Source: Burhinus oedicnemus (taxonomy: Eukaryota > Chordata > Aves > Charadriiformes > Burhinidae). Taken from it: a stretch of 64,000 nt of DNA. The notes beneath the pieces are model-generated. The model worked only from the letters and a program-made list of their open reading frames with translations, was not told the DNA's origin and searched no databases. Within the stretch, counting starts at the first letter, position 1; every line of letters begins with the position of its first letter. The stretch is from assembly GCA_008921705.1 (NCBI GenBank), contig VFFE01007583.1, positions 1,621,496-1,685,495 on the forward strand. Reading direction: 5' to 3'. Both the position numbers and the translations under genes were made by a program. Of the stretch, positions 49,108 through 63,068 are shown piece by piece.

Positions 49108-52100
49108 CAAAAAAAGGTAGATCCATACAAAGTATGAAGTGTCTTAATAAAGTTGAAGATTTTGATACTGAAATTATTGCAGTTGTTGAACTTATTCTGA
49201 GCTGTGCATTATTTTCATTATTTGAAAGACTTCTTTACTTACAAAGAAGAAAATAGATGAGCTAGCAACCGACGTATTGGAAAACCCCACTTTTTTATAA
49301 CATAAATGTTTTTTCCACACGTTATAAATTCTGAAAGACTATTCTCACCCTATTCATTAGCTAAAGAAAACAACTAACCAAGTTAATGTTTTTTCTTTAA
49401 AAAGAGCAGAATTGTCTTATGTGCTTTCTCCACGCAATATAGGTTTTCGGGCTAAGCATGACATCTACAGTATTATTACCCATTTTTAAAAAAAATTAAC
49501 ATCAGGAAAATTAAAAACAAGCTAACAATTTAGATCATACTACAGCTGAAGTATAATATGCATCAAAGCACATGGTTAGCAAATGGTATACACTCAGCTG
49601 AAAGGACTCTCTTGGTAGTGAAAAGTAAATTGAGACTGCAAGACCTAGATCCAGATTTATTAAGAATAATCTGTTGATTTAATGGTTATGAAAGTAATAT
49701 TAAAGGTAAGGTAAAGATAATATTTAGTGGGCTTTTTTCCCAATAGAACTGTAATATCAAGAAAATGACAGTGCCTTAGAGGACATAGGAAAAGTCAGTC
49801 CTTTGGGAGCAGCAGCGGAAAGAGAGTTTCTGTTGCTCTTCTTTTTCCTCAGGTGTCATCCTCAATGCCTATTTTGCATCAATTCTACAGGTACAATAAA
49901 ATGTTTATTCTCTGTTAATGAAGGATTTCTACCATTAAAGTATACAGCCCCGCTTCATCACCGACTAGACTTGGTGCAGAACTGACAGAGATTTTTGACC
50001 TTGTTGAAAAGTAAGTGCTGCCAGTGTAAATGTTCTGTCATGCAAATGTCTGTTCCTGGGTTTTTGGATGTCAGTTGCATAATTTATTACTGAAGTCTAA
50101 TAAAAAATATCATTTCTGCCAAAGTCTTTGCTAAATCAGAGAAATAGGAAAGGAATAGAACGATATTCAAGGGCATGTTCTCTTTAATGGTTGTGACAAA
50201 TTATTCTTACTGTGCATTCATAGAGAAGCATTAGTTTAAGTTCAGATATGAAAATAAAGTGTATACAGAGCTTTTGTGGGTCCATAGAGAATTTCAGTTG
50301 CATTATCACACAAATGGTTGTTGCTTTCAGAGGCACGAAACCAAAAAAACATTTAGTACTGGTATTTTGTGATCTGAACATATTAGCTGACTATCTAGCA
50401 TCACCTCGTCAGGGACTTTATGCTCTACTTGCTCTTAGAAATTACATCAGTGGATGGGCCCAGGTAAAAGTCTAAAGAAATCAGATGGGCACCCCTTCAA
50501 AAATTCTGCACTTCTGTGATGAGTAGAGAATTTCTGTCAGCAAATGCAAAGATTGATGGCTTAGTTTAGCAGTGTTTGTGGATTGCAAGTGCGATTTGGA
50601 AGGATTTAAACTTCTTTACTCCTGGCTTTCCATGTCTTATCCACCACATAATACAGTGCTTTTGTAACTTTTCATCAACAGACACTAAGGTCAGGAATTA
50701 AGAAAAGGAACACATTATGTGTGTGTGTTTGTTTTCATGATTGGTTTCTGGTTTTGGGGTTGGTTCTTTTTTTTTATTTTTTTAGAAGGGAATGTTGTAA
50801 GGATTTGTTCTGCAACACTTTCTAAAATGTCTTTTTGTTTGAATTACTGTTCATCTGAAATGTAAACAATAGAATTAGACTTTGGTGAGTTGTATGCTCA
50901 GTGCTTACAAATGATTAGCAGAACACTTTGGAAGCACAGTTGCTGTCCTGAATGCAGTTATTAGTAGGAATGCATTAAAATGTTTATTACTTGATGCTGA
51001 CGTCTGCGGGTTATTTTATGTCAAAGCGTACAGCTACTTTTCATCATCAGCCAAGTGTAAAGTTGAATTAAAGGAGTTTTTTGACCTTGTCAAAAATAAA
51101 TAGGTGGAAACACTCCAACAAACAAAAGCTTGCCATCTTTCCAATCACTGTTTGTATAATGCACTGCTGGTCTGTCTAAAAGTCATATTACCAGTGTCAG
51201 TAAGAAAAAAAATAATGAAATGTGTTAAAAGTTCTATTGTGCACTTGCCCTCCTCTGTATTGTTGTTGAAATATGTTTTGCCAGCATTATATTTTCGTGT
51301 CTAATCTTATTCCTTTGATGACAAATGATCTCTGTCATCTGTATAATCCCATAAATACTTTAAGGAAACAGTAGATTTTAGCAATGATGGTAGGCTATCT
51401 GAGATTTTGAATGTCATTTGGAAAGCTAATTAAACATAAACAAGAAACTGGCAACACTCATTTCAATCATTGTAAAAAGTGTTTTCTCAGTTATTTTTGT
51501 CTTTCTCTTGAATGCATCCCCCTTCCTGGGGCTCTGAAGTATAAAAAGGTCTGTATTGCAGTAGAAATGATTGTTAACAGAATTCACCATCTCCAGTAAA
51601 TCACATCAATATGTCTCACAGGAGGATTTCTTGCTATTTTACTATTTTTATAATAAATTATATTCACTAGTGGGTATTTAAAAAAAAAAAAGTTATATTT
51701 CTTCTAGTAAGGACAAGAGGAAATTTGCCTAGTGGTAGTTAATAGGTGTAGCAATTATGGAGAGGGTTGTAATTCATTTAGCAGTTAAGAGCTACTAAGT
51801 CACCACCATTTCTAATTTATAACTTACTTTAGTCTCTAGAAGACTCCTAGGTTTATTGTGAAATGTTTTGTACAGATGCATGCCATCACATTTAAAATCA
51901 CAAACTATAGAAATAAAGCTTATCAGATTTTTTCAGTTAGAAATTTAGTTGTCTCAAAAATTCTCACAGTGAGAGAGTACTCAGAGAGTACTTTGCAACT
52001 GAATTTCCTCACAATGCAGTGTCGTGCTTTGGATTGAGAGTGCACATTTTCTTTCTCACTGTTGAGTATTGCATGATGTAAACACTTCATTCATTTTTTT

Positions 52101-52715
52101 CCTTCTCTCGTGGTTTGGGGAGAAAATTCATAAAGCTTATGCTTTGAACTTAGAGGTAGCTTAAAGCACTTCTAAATGCACCTGCACTAGCTGTTAAACT
52201 TTGTCTCCTACCTTACCCACAAAAGAAAAAATATGATGAAACATAAGAGCAGGAACTGATTTTAGAGAAAAAGAAATTGCACACCTTGCAAAGTATGTCA
52301 CGCTTCTCCTCTGTCTTCCATACTACATGTTCTTATTCAAACTCTAATTGTTCTTCACCCATATTCCCTGTTTTATTGACTTCTCCTTGTCCCAGTATAG
52401 TTGGCAAATTAATTTTTGGGGTAAAAACTGCAAGAATATTTGTGCCCAGTAAATATTTTTAGTACCTATTTATTAGAAGCAGTAGGTAAAGAGGTTTTTG
52501 CTTTTTGCTATATGGCCTGATGTAAATGGAAGGAAAAGATTAAGCTGAGCTTAATAAAAATCTAGTCAGGATGAAGAAAAATCTCTCACATTTTGTCTAG
52601 TCAGTCTTAGGCGGTCATGTCCTAACTGATAACTCTGTATAAGTGGGTACACAGAGCTGGGATAAAAGGGAAACCTCTATTTTTCTATTACTTTGTAAGT
52701 AATAAAACAGTGAGG
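49108..52715. other. Gene desert, non-coding
   Basis: No gene or mobile element is recognised. A short imperfect 11-bp tandem (AGAGAGTACTC then AGAGAGTACTT) lies at about 51972-51993 and an A-run at about 51680-51691. Confidence 0.55.
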
Positions 52716-52939
52716 CCGACACCCCTGTGGGGACAGCTGAGACTGGGCTGGGACATCAGTCTTCGGTGAGGGTCAGGATCAGGCCTGGTGAAGGGAACTG
52801 GGGTCAGGGACAGCCCCGTGATGGCTGGGCAGGGCCACTGTGCCAGCCCGTGGGCCTGGCTCAGGGGGGCTCGTGGCAGGCAGGGCTGTGGGGAGCAGGA
52901 GACAGCCCTGCTGTGGTGCTGCTGGGGCAGACACTGACT
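52716..52939. other. GC-rich patch of unknown origin
   Basis: About 220 bp, very G-rich on the + strand and rich in GGGGCAG/GGCAGG-type words, abut the CR1 fragment at its 3' side (in element orientation). It does not read as CR1 ORF2 in any frame. It may be a separate insertion or rearranged sequence. The 153-codon - strand frame at 52688-53149 crosses both and is therefore chimeric. Confidence 0.45.
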
Positions 52940-53445
52940 CCATGCCATGAGAGTACATTGCTGGCTCATGTTCAAATTGCCCACCAGGATCTCTAGGTCC
53001 TTTTCTTCAAAGCTGTTTTCCAGCCAGTTGGGTCCCAGCCTATTCTGGTGCATGGAGGTTGTTTCTTTCCAGGTGTAAGACTTATATGAAGCTCCTATCA
53101 GCCCATTTCTCCAACATGTTGAAGTCCCTCTGAATGGCAGCACACCCATGTGTGGTACCAGCTACACTTCCCGGTTTTATATCATTTGTGAAGTTGCTGA
53201 GGGTATGCTCTGTCCCATCATCAAGGGAAATGAAATCTTAAACAGCAATGACCTCATTATTGAACTCTGAGACATGCAGCTGGTGACTGGCCTCCAGCTG
53301 AATTTGATGCAGCTGATCACAATGCTTTGATCCTGGCTGTTCAGCTGGTTTCAATCCATCTCACTGTCCACTTATCTAGCCTATGCTTCATCAGTTGGTC
53401 CATAAAGATATTATGGGACATAGTGACAAAAGCCTTACTAAGGCT
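52940..53445 (-). mobile_element. CR1 LINE internal fragment (reverse transcriptase region)
   Basis: Reading the - strand, the fragment begins in the RT domain near the motif A region (53420-53445), passes through a diverged block corresponding to the FADD region (about 53190-53220) and reaches LENSFEEKDLEILVGNLNMS (about 53015-52960), the part just after the RT core. Several frameshifts and stops break it. Both ends are truncated: there is no 3' UTR or ATTCTATG tail, and the match stops abruptly at the neighbouring GC-rich patch. It is more diverged than the + strand copies, so probably older. Confidence 0.85.
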
Positions 53446-54963
53446 TCCTTTCCCTCCAGAAAATGTCAAGAGGGATGTTGTAGAGGATCCACAACTTAAA
53501 CTATGTCATGACAACTCATGAGAAATTAATAGAGACTGTTCTTGAGCACAGCATCTGAATTTTATCTATCCTGACCCATGTAAGCAGTATTACTGCTCAA
53601 GATATTGCTTATTTTGAGTGCTGTGCCACTCTGAATAGTTCCTCTGAAATTAAGATACAGCTTTTTTAAGTGGTACAAGTCTGACCATTGGAAACAGGAT
53701 ATGGCAATTTCTTTTGAGAAAGACAAACCTTTCTTACTGTTCTTTCCAACTGTTACATGGTTTTGTACTCATGGAACCAACCATACTGTACACATCAACT
53801 ACCTCAGGACTCCAGCAGTTTAACCTGTTTGTACACTCACCTCTGCAATACCTCTGTGCAGCTGAGGGTGCATTTCAATGTTTGCCCACCTGTGGATTTT
53901 CAAATAGTCCCTTAGTGCAGCAGCCTCACGCTCTTGTGATACACCATGGTTACAGCATGCATAGATCTCTACCAAAAAAAATGACATTTAATTTAGTTTT
54001 ACACAGAACAAAATCTTTTTTATATAAAGGTTTTTCACTGTACATTTCAGAATGTTCTCATCTTTTAGGGTTGATGGGAAAAGAGAAGTTAAATTAGTCA
54101 AGTTGCAAGCACTTTAAGTTCCTAAAGAAACATGCACCACTGAGTGGATTTTCACGTTATGCTCCCAGTAGGGACTTTACATCTTGTGAATGCTTCAGTT
54201 TAACACATATCAAAAAGAGAACTCTATTCTTCTTTGCAGAACAAAACTGTTGCTCAGGAGTTTTAGAAGTTGGTTTGATCTCTTTATTCTGCACATAAAA
54301 TGAAAGATTAAGGAGTACTTGCCATTCCCAGATGCAGCTGCTTCTCTGACCTGGCTTTGGGTGACAGCACATCTTTGCATAACAGTCTTTTTAAAACTAT
54401 GGATTCTGAATGTTGGTGTTTGGTTTCCCCCCTGCAAAGTTAGATTCCACGTCTTCTTTTTTCAAAATGCATTCCAATCTCTTTCCTAAAAGAAAAAAAT
54501 CTTAATAAGGCTTACAAGTATTGTCCTGTAGTGTAAATTGTGTTTGGGGGGGTTGGGGTTTTTTTGTTTTAAATGTTGATACATTTGTACGTTGTTGCTT
54601 CACTTGCCTGCTCTTCAGTGGAGGCTTGCACGTCTTCTGACAGCATCTCCTACCTCTTGACCTCTCTCTGAGGCAAATCCACGCCAAAATCATCAGTGAC
54701 AAAATGCAGAGTCTAATAAGCGAGTAGAATGACTGCAAGAGTTTCAGGCCCAATGCAGAAGAGATAAAGGCCAGGTAGTTCCCTAGAGTAGCACAAGACT
54801 CATAAGAGCCTGTATAGCAGATCATGCAACAGAGCTGAGACTTGTCCCAAAAGTCTTTATTACTTCTTCAACTTCAAATGGCTGTTAGGTATATATCATG
54901 TGCAGTCCTAACTTGAGTAAAGACAGAGTGTGAGAGATGACACATATAAAGTAAAAATAGAAA
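53446..54963. other. Non-coding DNA
   Basis: No gene is recognised. The 127-codon + strand frame at 53714-54097 has no recognisable domain. A G/T-rich tract lies at about 54543-54570. Confidence 0.55.
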
Positions 54964-54979
54964 GGGTGGGGTGGGGGGG
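54964..54979 (+). other. G-quadruplex motif on the + strand
   Basis: GGGTGGGGTGGGGGGG supplies four G-triplets if the last run of seven is split by a one-base loop. It is isolated in AT-rich DNA. Confidence 0.65.
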
Positions 54980-57900
54980 AAATATGCTTTAGAAATAGTC
55001 TAGAATGTCTTAGGCATTTTTATTAATTGTAAACGAATGAAGAAGCAAGAAGCAAATCGTTTAAAATCATTTTCAGGTCACCTTTAACAGTAACTTCATT
55101 ACAATATATGAGCTGAAACATAAGAGAGAAAGATCTGTTCATTTTAAAAGCTAAAATAGAGCAATTAGCTGGAAAGGATGTGTCATGCCTTACAATAAAA
55201 GTTAAATTACAGTAAAATACTTCCTCGCAAAAATGCTCACTGTGTGCCAAAGCCCACACATCAAACCACACTTTCTCCAATCTGCAACACAGTAGTTCCC
55301 CCACCTGCCCAACTATAAGAATGTGAGGGACAATAAAGGGCCTGATTCTCTACTGTGCTATGACAGCTTGATACTTATTAGAAGTCATTGGCTTTGCTGG
55401 AGTTGTTCTGTAAAACTGGACTAGTGGAGTATGAGGATTTATGACTTCAAATAAATTTCTGGTCACCTAGTGGTTCAGATAAGCTCTGAATGCTGCTGCC
55501 CATCTTTGGTTGATGGTCATGCCAGTAGCTCTACCTCTCTGATGAAAATGGTAGAGGGACTTTGTCCATCCTAGCTCATTCATAATTTTCTTTTCAACTC
55601 TCCTGTATTTCATGCTTGCCTTCAACAGCCCATCTCGTTCTTTTCCTGGTGAAATGTCTCAGAAACGCTCTTATCTAGCCAAAGACATATGGAGATCTAT
55701 GTGTGTTCTACTTTGCTTTATGTTCTTTATATGTTCCTGAAATTTTGTCTTGTACTTTAACTCTTATTGGGTCCCCTAAAAAGAGTACTGTGTTCCATAT
55801 ATTACAGATGTCACTGTGTCAGGGCAGGAGCCATAACACAGCTCTTGGGTCAGTTCCTAGTTCTTGATCTGTTGCTATCTGAACTGGTGTCCACTTTGAA
55901 ATTCTATCTACAGTAACATTGACGGACATGCAAATACTGGCTGGGAGATAGCTATGCAACTATTTATTTATTTACTTAAGTAATATACTCAACAATTAAA
56001 AAAAAAAAAAAGAAAGAAAATAAAAAAAACCCTACAGAAATACCCAACCCCATGAACTCAAACTTCCCTGAAGTTCACATTCTTGTTCTATTATTACTAG
56101 AATTTGCACTTAGTCAACAAACACATTAAGTTCATTTTTGATAGAAATATGTACTGCAATACACATATATATTTGAAAATCAAAAGGATGTAGTAGGAAG
56201 TTTGTAGTAGCTATCTGGCATTATCTCTCACTTCTCAAAGGATGAGTTCCCAGAAATAATTTAATTGAAAAAGCAAATTGCAAGGTGTTTTTTATCTATG
56301 TTATGTGTGTTAAAAGAAACAATGGTTTGATACAGCCATCAAAACTTGATTTCAGAAGGAGACTTTCAGGCATTTAGGAAGCTGCATCACTTCTTATGGT
56401 GAATATCATGAACAAGTCTGAGCCTGAAGAAGAGATTAATTAGGGGGAAAACACCCAACATGCACCTGTGCTTCTAGGGGCCAAGAAGTCATGAAGATAA
56501 AAGACAAGACAAGTTTTTCTGCAAGTTCTTAAAAGAAAAAAAAAAAAAAAAGAAAAAGAAAAAGAAAGTCTGAAACATCTGGATGCCGGTAATAGCAGTA
56601 TATAGGAATATATGGACCTTTTGCCTTATGGAAACTGAAAAATGGACTTTTTATGCTTCATTTGCTGTTCATATGATGTGCTCCTTTAAATCAAAAATTG
56701 AAGACAATTATTGTTAGTGCCTATGGAAGGAACATGGGATTTCTCCTTCTGTGGAAGCAATTGTTAAGGAAGAGACAGAAGCTTTCACAGGCTGTAGAGG
56801 ACACCCTCCACAGAGGAGTCTGGAAACCTATGGACAGAGAAATTTCTTGGACTGAGAAAAAGGGACTGCTGAGAGTTAGGGAGCCAGTTTTCACAAAAAG
56901 GGAAAATAACCTTTCTGGGGACAAGAAAGGACTGTGTAGCATTTGTTGGAACTCAAAGTCATTGATTCATCTGAAATCAAGCCAGGAAGCAAGGACTCAT
57001 GGGCAAGGACACTGTGGGCAAGAGCAGGGACAGTTACCCTCCATGTAGTTCTTTTCTATCTGAGCAAGTAACTTGAGATTTCTTGATTAAGAATATTTAT
57101 TCTTATTTTGCATTAGCCTTAAAATAAAACTTTGTTCTTTTGAGATTTAGAAGTTTTTTAGTTGTCTTTACAGATGTTATTATAGTGGTTTTTTACACGA
57201 TGGGGGGCTGGTGGTGGTGGGAATTATAAATAGATCTACTTCAAAGCTTTAGCTGATTTGTTTCCTGTCATGAAGAATAATTATTAATTCTCTGTATTCT
57301 GTGTAGGTATATCAAGACTACAAAAATTGTGTGTGGTTACAGTGTGTAGTGGGTACACTTCTGTGCTCTCTTTCCCCAATTAAAAAAAAAATGAACTCCT
57401 CTGAGCTGTCTTCAGAGGTTTGGCTTTGATGAGATTTGATACAACATAAACAGCTAAACATGTGACTTCCACTCTAAAACCAGTCCAGCTCTAAAGTTAG
57501 ACAAAGTTCAGGAGGTTCCTCTGTTTCTGAAATACTGAAAAATATGGCTAATTGTAACTACGTAGTTCTATTATGAGGACTCAGTGGTGGTAATGTTTTA
57601 AAAATAATTAATTTAGGATTTAGACAGTAATGAAGAACGAGTGAGAATGGTTTATACAACCAGAGCTCTTACATCAGCGGTACAGCCAAGGGTTTTACCT
57701 GCTCTACTTAGTGACAGGGCTGCCAGCAGTTCCTGTAAGGACGAGGGTGACAGGCCAAGTACTTGCATATTGCCTGTGGCTGGGAAGGACTTTGATGATG
57801 CACCAATTCTTCTTATTTTTTAAGCAGGTTAGACCACAAATCCTTTTTAGAGATGGTGTTGTCAACAATATTATCTGTATTTTCTGGTGAGTTCTTCTCG

Positions 57901-60900
57901 AAGCACAACAGTACAGGAAGACAAGGAAATGAAATCTCAGAATCTTCTTTTAGTGTCTTGCAAACAATCCAGTTACTAGGGTCGGAAACTTTCCTATCTG
58001 AACATTGTAGGAGAGCTGTAATGAAAGAAATGCGATTCATCATCCCTTCATATTCTGTGGGCAGGGTTTAACAGTGATTTCACTCACTTTATCTTACAAT
58101 GTACTTTTCTCCCTTGTCAATTTCTTAGTATCACACAGCTTATTCTATAGCTTACCTGGCTCCCGTGATTCTTGTGTAACACATTAATCTAGCGTTTTAT
58201 GACGGAATGGGAAAAGTGCACTTTTTAACTATTTACCACTTGTGTGGATTTCTTTTTTTTAGTGTTTTTTTTTTTTCTTATGTTGGAAGATGATACATGG
58301 TTAAGTTCATGCAAGGAGTTTTGAGGGTGGCCATAGAAGACAATATTTGAGGTTTTATTTCCATACTTAAAACAGAGAAGCTCATGCCTTTCTGCAGACT
58401 GTGGTGAAGAGCAGGCACATTATTTTTGGTCTCTTGGGCAAATTATCAACCTGTTTTCTGTTACCCATATCTAGGGAGCACCAAGCCATTTCCTCCCCAG
58501 AACTTTTGTGCCTTGGATACTCTTATGTGGAAGGCACAGGTGTGTCTGTACCCACAGTGCTCTTTCAACTTGTAGTTGTTTCATAGCTCGGCTGGCATTG
58601 AAGCTCTGGGATTGTGGGAATGGAAAACTTTCTGGAACAGTTTTAAAAAAAATAAAATAAAAATCAAAACCCACCAAAAATTAGAGTGAGGACTTTGTTT
58701 AGCTTTAGCCTCTGTAGGCAGCACTGCCCAAATTTAGCAGCACTGTGGTTTGCAGCCACAGAAGAGAGAGAGTCGTGTCTGGAAATGCTCCCCTCCTGCA
58801 TTCAGCTGTTTCTTCTGGAAGGAAATGCACCTTTTTTTTCTGGAAAGATCTGGTTTTGCTGCTCTTATTTCAGCTGATGAAAATTTAACTGTGTGATTAA
58901 GCCTACTTATTTGCAAAGACAAATGAAAGGCAACGTGAGTGGTCAGAGTTGGACATTATGAAATGAATAGGCAGTCCCTGGCATGTTGGAAATCAAGTTG
59001 CGTTTTTATTCAGGGTATTTATACATGCAGGTAACAATTTAGTGTAAGATGTTCACATTGGAGAGCTGTGAAGCCACTTTTTGAATGAAAGGATTCTTTC
59101 ATCTTCTTTCTTGAGAGGATGTTAGGGAGGTGGCTATTTTGTTTGTTATTTTTCCCTATGATTTTGAGAGTGTTTCTGTCCTGTAATTACTGGTTCTAGC
59201 CACAGGATATTTGAAAATAAGCAAATAAATCCTGAATTCTGCAAGCAACAGAGGATTTTTTGAAAACAGTTCAAATTTACCAGTTCTTCAGCTCCTTTGC
59301 CAATTTAGTCAATTCAGTAGATTAAGGAAGATTAGTATCTTCTCACTGTTTCACTAATAATTGAGCCAATTCAATTACTCCTGCAGATTTTTTCATTTCC
59401 TCTTGTTTAGTAATGGGAAGTTAAATCTACTGCACAACTGTTCTCAGGAGATGCATATGAAGGAACACTAGGCAGTTACATTTTCTGGATTTACTTTTTG
59501 ATTCATAGTTATTTTTACCACGGGTGTTTTTATGTATTTCCTTGTGCAAACATTTGAAAGAAACCTTATTTCTGAGCTATTAAAGAATTAATAGTCATGA
59601 TGTAAGTTAAACTCAGAACCACTAGTGAGAATGTATTCAAGACTGAATTCCTTAGGAGTTGAGCAGCTACATCAGCAGCTGTTTTTAACTTTGACACTAG
59701 CTGAGAACCTGCCTTCATGGGTATCTAGGTGGTGACAGCGAAAATCATAAAAGATGATCTGCATGCCGTGATGAAGTGAGGCATACTGACTGTTGTAGTA
59801 ATTCCTCATGCAGACAGCTTACTGAATTAAACCTATACTCTTTAGTTCCGCAAGTGCTGAAATGTGATTTATAGAGCAAAGTCCCATTGTGCTTGTTAGA
59901 ACAGAAAATAAGGAAGAAAATACAATATTTTGTTCTCAGTTTGGCCATTCGTTTATTACCAATGCATTGACCTTGGACCAAACTCTTTGATGGTTCCTAG
60001 TGGTTAGTTGCTGTGTTTGGAAACCTCTACAGTTACATTCATGTAAATACTCTGTCAGGTCCTTAAGAAATCCCTAGAGAAGTATGCAGGATAGCATCAG
60101 TAGTTCATAAAAACAAAAAAACAACCAAACAAAAAACCCACCTTAATTTTAATTGATAAAAACATGGAACTTTTTACCCTGGTTACTTCCATATGGAAAA
60201 TCTGGCCAGAGAATGCACATGAGGAGATGCACAAACCTTTGCTTCTTTTAACATGCCATCTATTAGACAAATGTGACCAGATCCACACTTTGTTCTGGGC
60301 CCTTACTCCGGTATTTGCTGTTCCTGCCAGCAAAGGGAGGGCCTAATTTGGGGCAATTCAAGGAGATCTGGTGCCAGCTAGGACACTTTAGGAAGAGAGT
60401 CTAGGCTAGGAGTTTGGGGGGTGAGAACCACAGTTTATTCTGTCTTTAATAACTTGTATCAGAACTAGACTAGAAAGGTCAAGTCTCCAGCCAAGAAAAT
60501 GCAATCAAATTCTTCATAATATCTGTCTGCAGTGAATAGACTTTAGACAAAAAGAGTGGTTTGAGTGTGCTGATCTGCTACTCCTAGTCATTAGTTGGGT
60601 TTTTCTTGGTTATGTGTTTGTAGGGCAATGAAGGTAACTTTTCTTTGGTAGAGGCACTGTGCAACAAAGCTATCATTATAAATAATGATGAGCATGTATC
60701 ATCAAAGTCTTGTGATACACTTCAGATTGCCAACTGCAAAAATAACTGCTTTAATTATTAAAAGGTCATTTTTTCCTTTTGTTTTATTTTGCAACTACCT
60801 AGAAAGAACAGACTACATAATGGCAGGTATTTCTCTGCGAGTTCCATTATTACATTGACCCTTGACCTCAATGTGAGTGAGATACTTCACAAGAATTGAA

Positions 60901-63036
60901 TTTCCAGTAGTTTCTTTATTGTGTTGCAGAAACTGCATATAGTTTAAGTACCATTTGCTAGAGACAAACTCTTTTTCTTGGTTGCTCAGCCAAATAAGTG
61001 AGTTAATCTGTATATTATTGCATGTAGTCTTTTAACAAGGTGAATGCTATCTATCACTTGTTTTCTTCTTGGTGTTAAAAAAAGAAAAAGAAAAAAGTAA
61101 TTAAGTAGTTTAATCTTGGATAAATAAACATCTAATTTTTAATGCATAAATCATATTAACACCTAGAGGCTCTAAATAGGAATTAAGACTACTTGCTGCA
61201 TATTAGCCAATATCCAAACAGCAAAACAGTCTCCCAAAAGTCACACAGGAAGCCTGTTATCTTCCTCTCCCTCCCAAACAGGAGGAAATCAGCAGCTTAA
61301 CACTTCTAATTTCAATGCAGCGCTACATGTTCCTAGCTGTCAAACCCAATGGGTCCTATTCTGTTGCCAGTGTTGTTCTGAATATTGCTGTGTCGAGCCT
61401 TAGGACAGGGAATCTAGTCGCTCCCTCCTTTTCTCATGACTTTTCATCTCAGATAAGCAATCTATAGACAGTTTCCAGTTGTTCCCTGTTGGTGTTTGTC
61501 ATCTGATAATGCCACTTATTGTGTTGAGATATGGCAGTTTCAGTCCCTAGGTAGTGAAAAATTGTAAGCTTTTGTGAAATACTGGTTGGAGTGCTAAAAG
61601 GAATTCAGCACCACAAGAGTTAATCCATCACTATCTATCTTCATTTGTTCACCCACTTGACTGAACAGTGCAGTATTAGACATATTCTCTCTTGATTCTA
61701 GCAATTATGCTGTTCCCATTACCTTCCTCTATTATGAGCTATTGAAGGTGTAAGTACAGCTATGAGAAAAGATTTCTTGAAAACTTTTTTTAATGGTAAA
61801 AAAATCTGAAAAGCAGGAAGAGAGAGTGTTATGGGTCACTTTGATCACTGGTCTACTAATATTTGCACTGGTAGGCTGCTGTTTTGAACATCTGTATACA
61901 TGCTGAATCTGCGTGTTGAGCTTTCAGGGGCGTTCTTTGAACAAGCAATGAGAAGTATGGGACTGATCACACACCTCAGGAATCATGGTGCTTTATAATG
62001 TAACATCTCTGAGAAATACAAAGTAAAAAATAACTTATTTTTTTGGGGGGGCGGAAAGAAAGAGTTTTAAAGCTTATGTTTCTAAAGTGATTTTTTTTTT
62101 CCCACAGAAAAAATTAGTAGTGACAGGGAAACCTCAAAAGTGTCAGACATTTAATGTGAGAACACATGTAGTGCTCTCAAGCAACTTACCCACATCTGAG
62201 AAACCTTATAACTCCCAAGTAGAGATTAGTGGCTGGAATTTTCTATGAACTCATAAAATAATCTCTTGTTTTGAGCAGAGAAAAGGTAAAACAAATGATA
62301 CATGGAAATGCACTTCAGAGCTACGTCTCCTGTTATTTTAACAAAAAGTGAAGATCTGGATGTAAATGTTCTTATCACAGCAGCATTTGTGGTAATTAGG
62401 AGTACTTTCCTTGTAGATGAATGATCACACAGAAATAAAATGCGATAAAAGTGTGCTCAGAATTAGGACCAAGAACAGTCAATCACCTTTTAAACTGATA
62501 GGACCATTTATTTATTAAAAGAAGTTCACCTGTTTTTAAATGAAAGCAGGTACTGGAGAATATTGCACAAGTCTGTGGGAGACTCTGCGGTAACCGGCTC
62601 ACAGACATTAAGCCAAAGCATGAAAAATTCTCCCTCACCTCTGGTGGCTCAGCACCGATTACATATTGTTAATATTTTGGGGTGCTATGTAGCTATTCTG
62701 TGTATCTCTAAAACTGAGAGTTTCAACACTCAGATATTCAGCTTTGAAATACTTAAGCTAGGAGAGAAGGGAAGATTGTTAAATTGTGTAGAAATTAGAA
62801 CTTGTATTGCAAAATAAGCAAATGAAGACTAGTGAGACTATGTTTCTGTACTGAAATAAGAAAGGCCAGATGTAACTTGTGAACTGTTATTCCAGAATAA
62901 TTTTTTTGAACTACATAGAAGCTTGCTGTTAGGTAAATCCTGGACAAGTTTTCAATTAAGCTTCCTTACCTGCTGTTAGAGTCAAGCTAAAGGACACAAC
63001 TCAACTTTATTGGTTTTAAAAGCCCAGCAAAACCTT
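54980..63036. other. Gene desert, non-coding
   Basis: About 8 kb without recognisable genes or mobile elements. A-rich simple tracts lie at 55998-56030 and about 56532-56567 (AAAAAG-type repeat), an A/C-rich tract at about 60108-60142, and a G8 run near 62046. Frames such as 56698-57048 (+) show no family features. Confidence 0.55.
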
Positions 63037-63068
63037 TCCAGTTCCTTAGAAATCCAGTTCCTTAGCAA
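63037..63068. repeat. 16-bp tandem duplication
   Basis: TCCAGTTCCTTAGAAA is followed directly by a second copy differing near its end (TCCAGTTCCTTAGCAA). Confidence 0.8.

Noticed and set aside
52688..53149. 153-codon - strand frame as a possible gene
   Set aside because: Its middle is CR1 ORF2 and its C-terminal part is the unrelated GC-rich patch, so it is a chimeric chance frame.
56698..57048. 116-codon + strand frame
   Set aside because: Lys- and Arg-rich reading without recognisable domain or exon signals; treated as chance.
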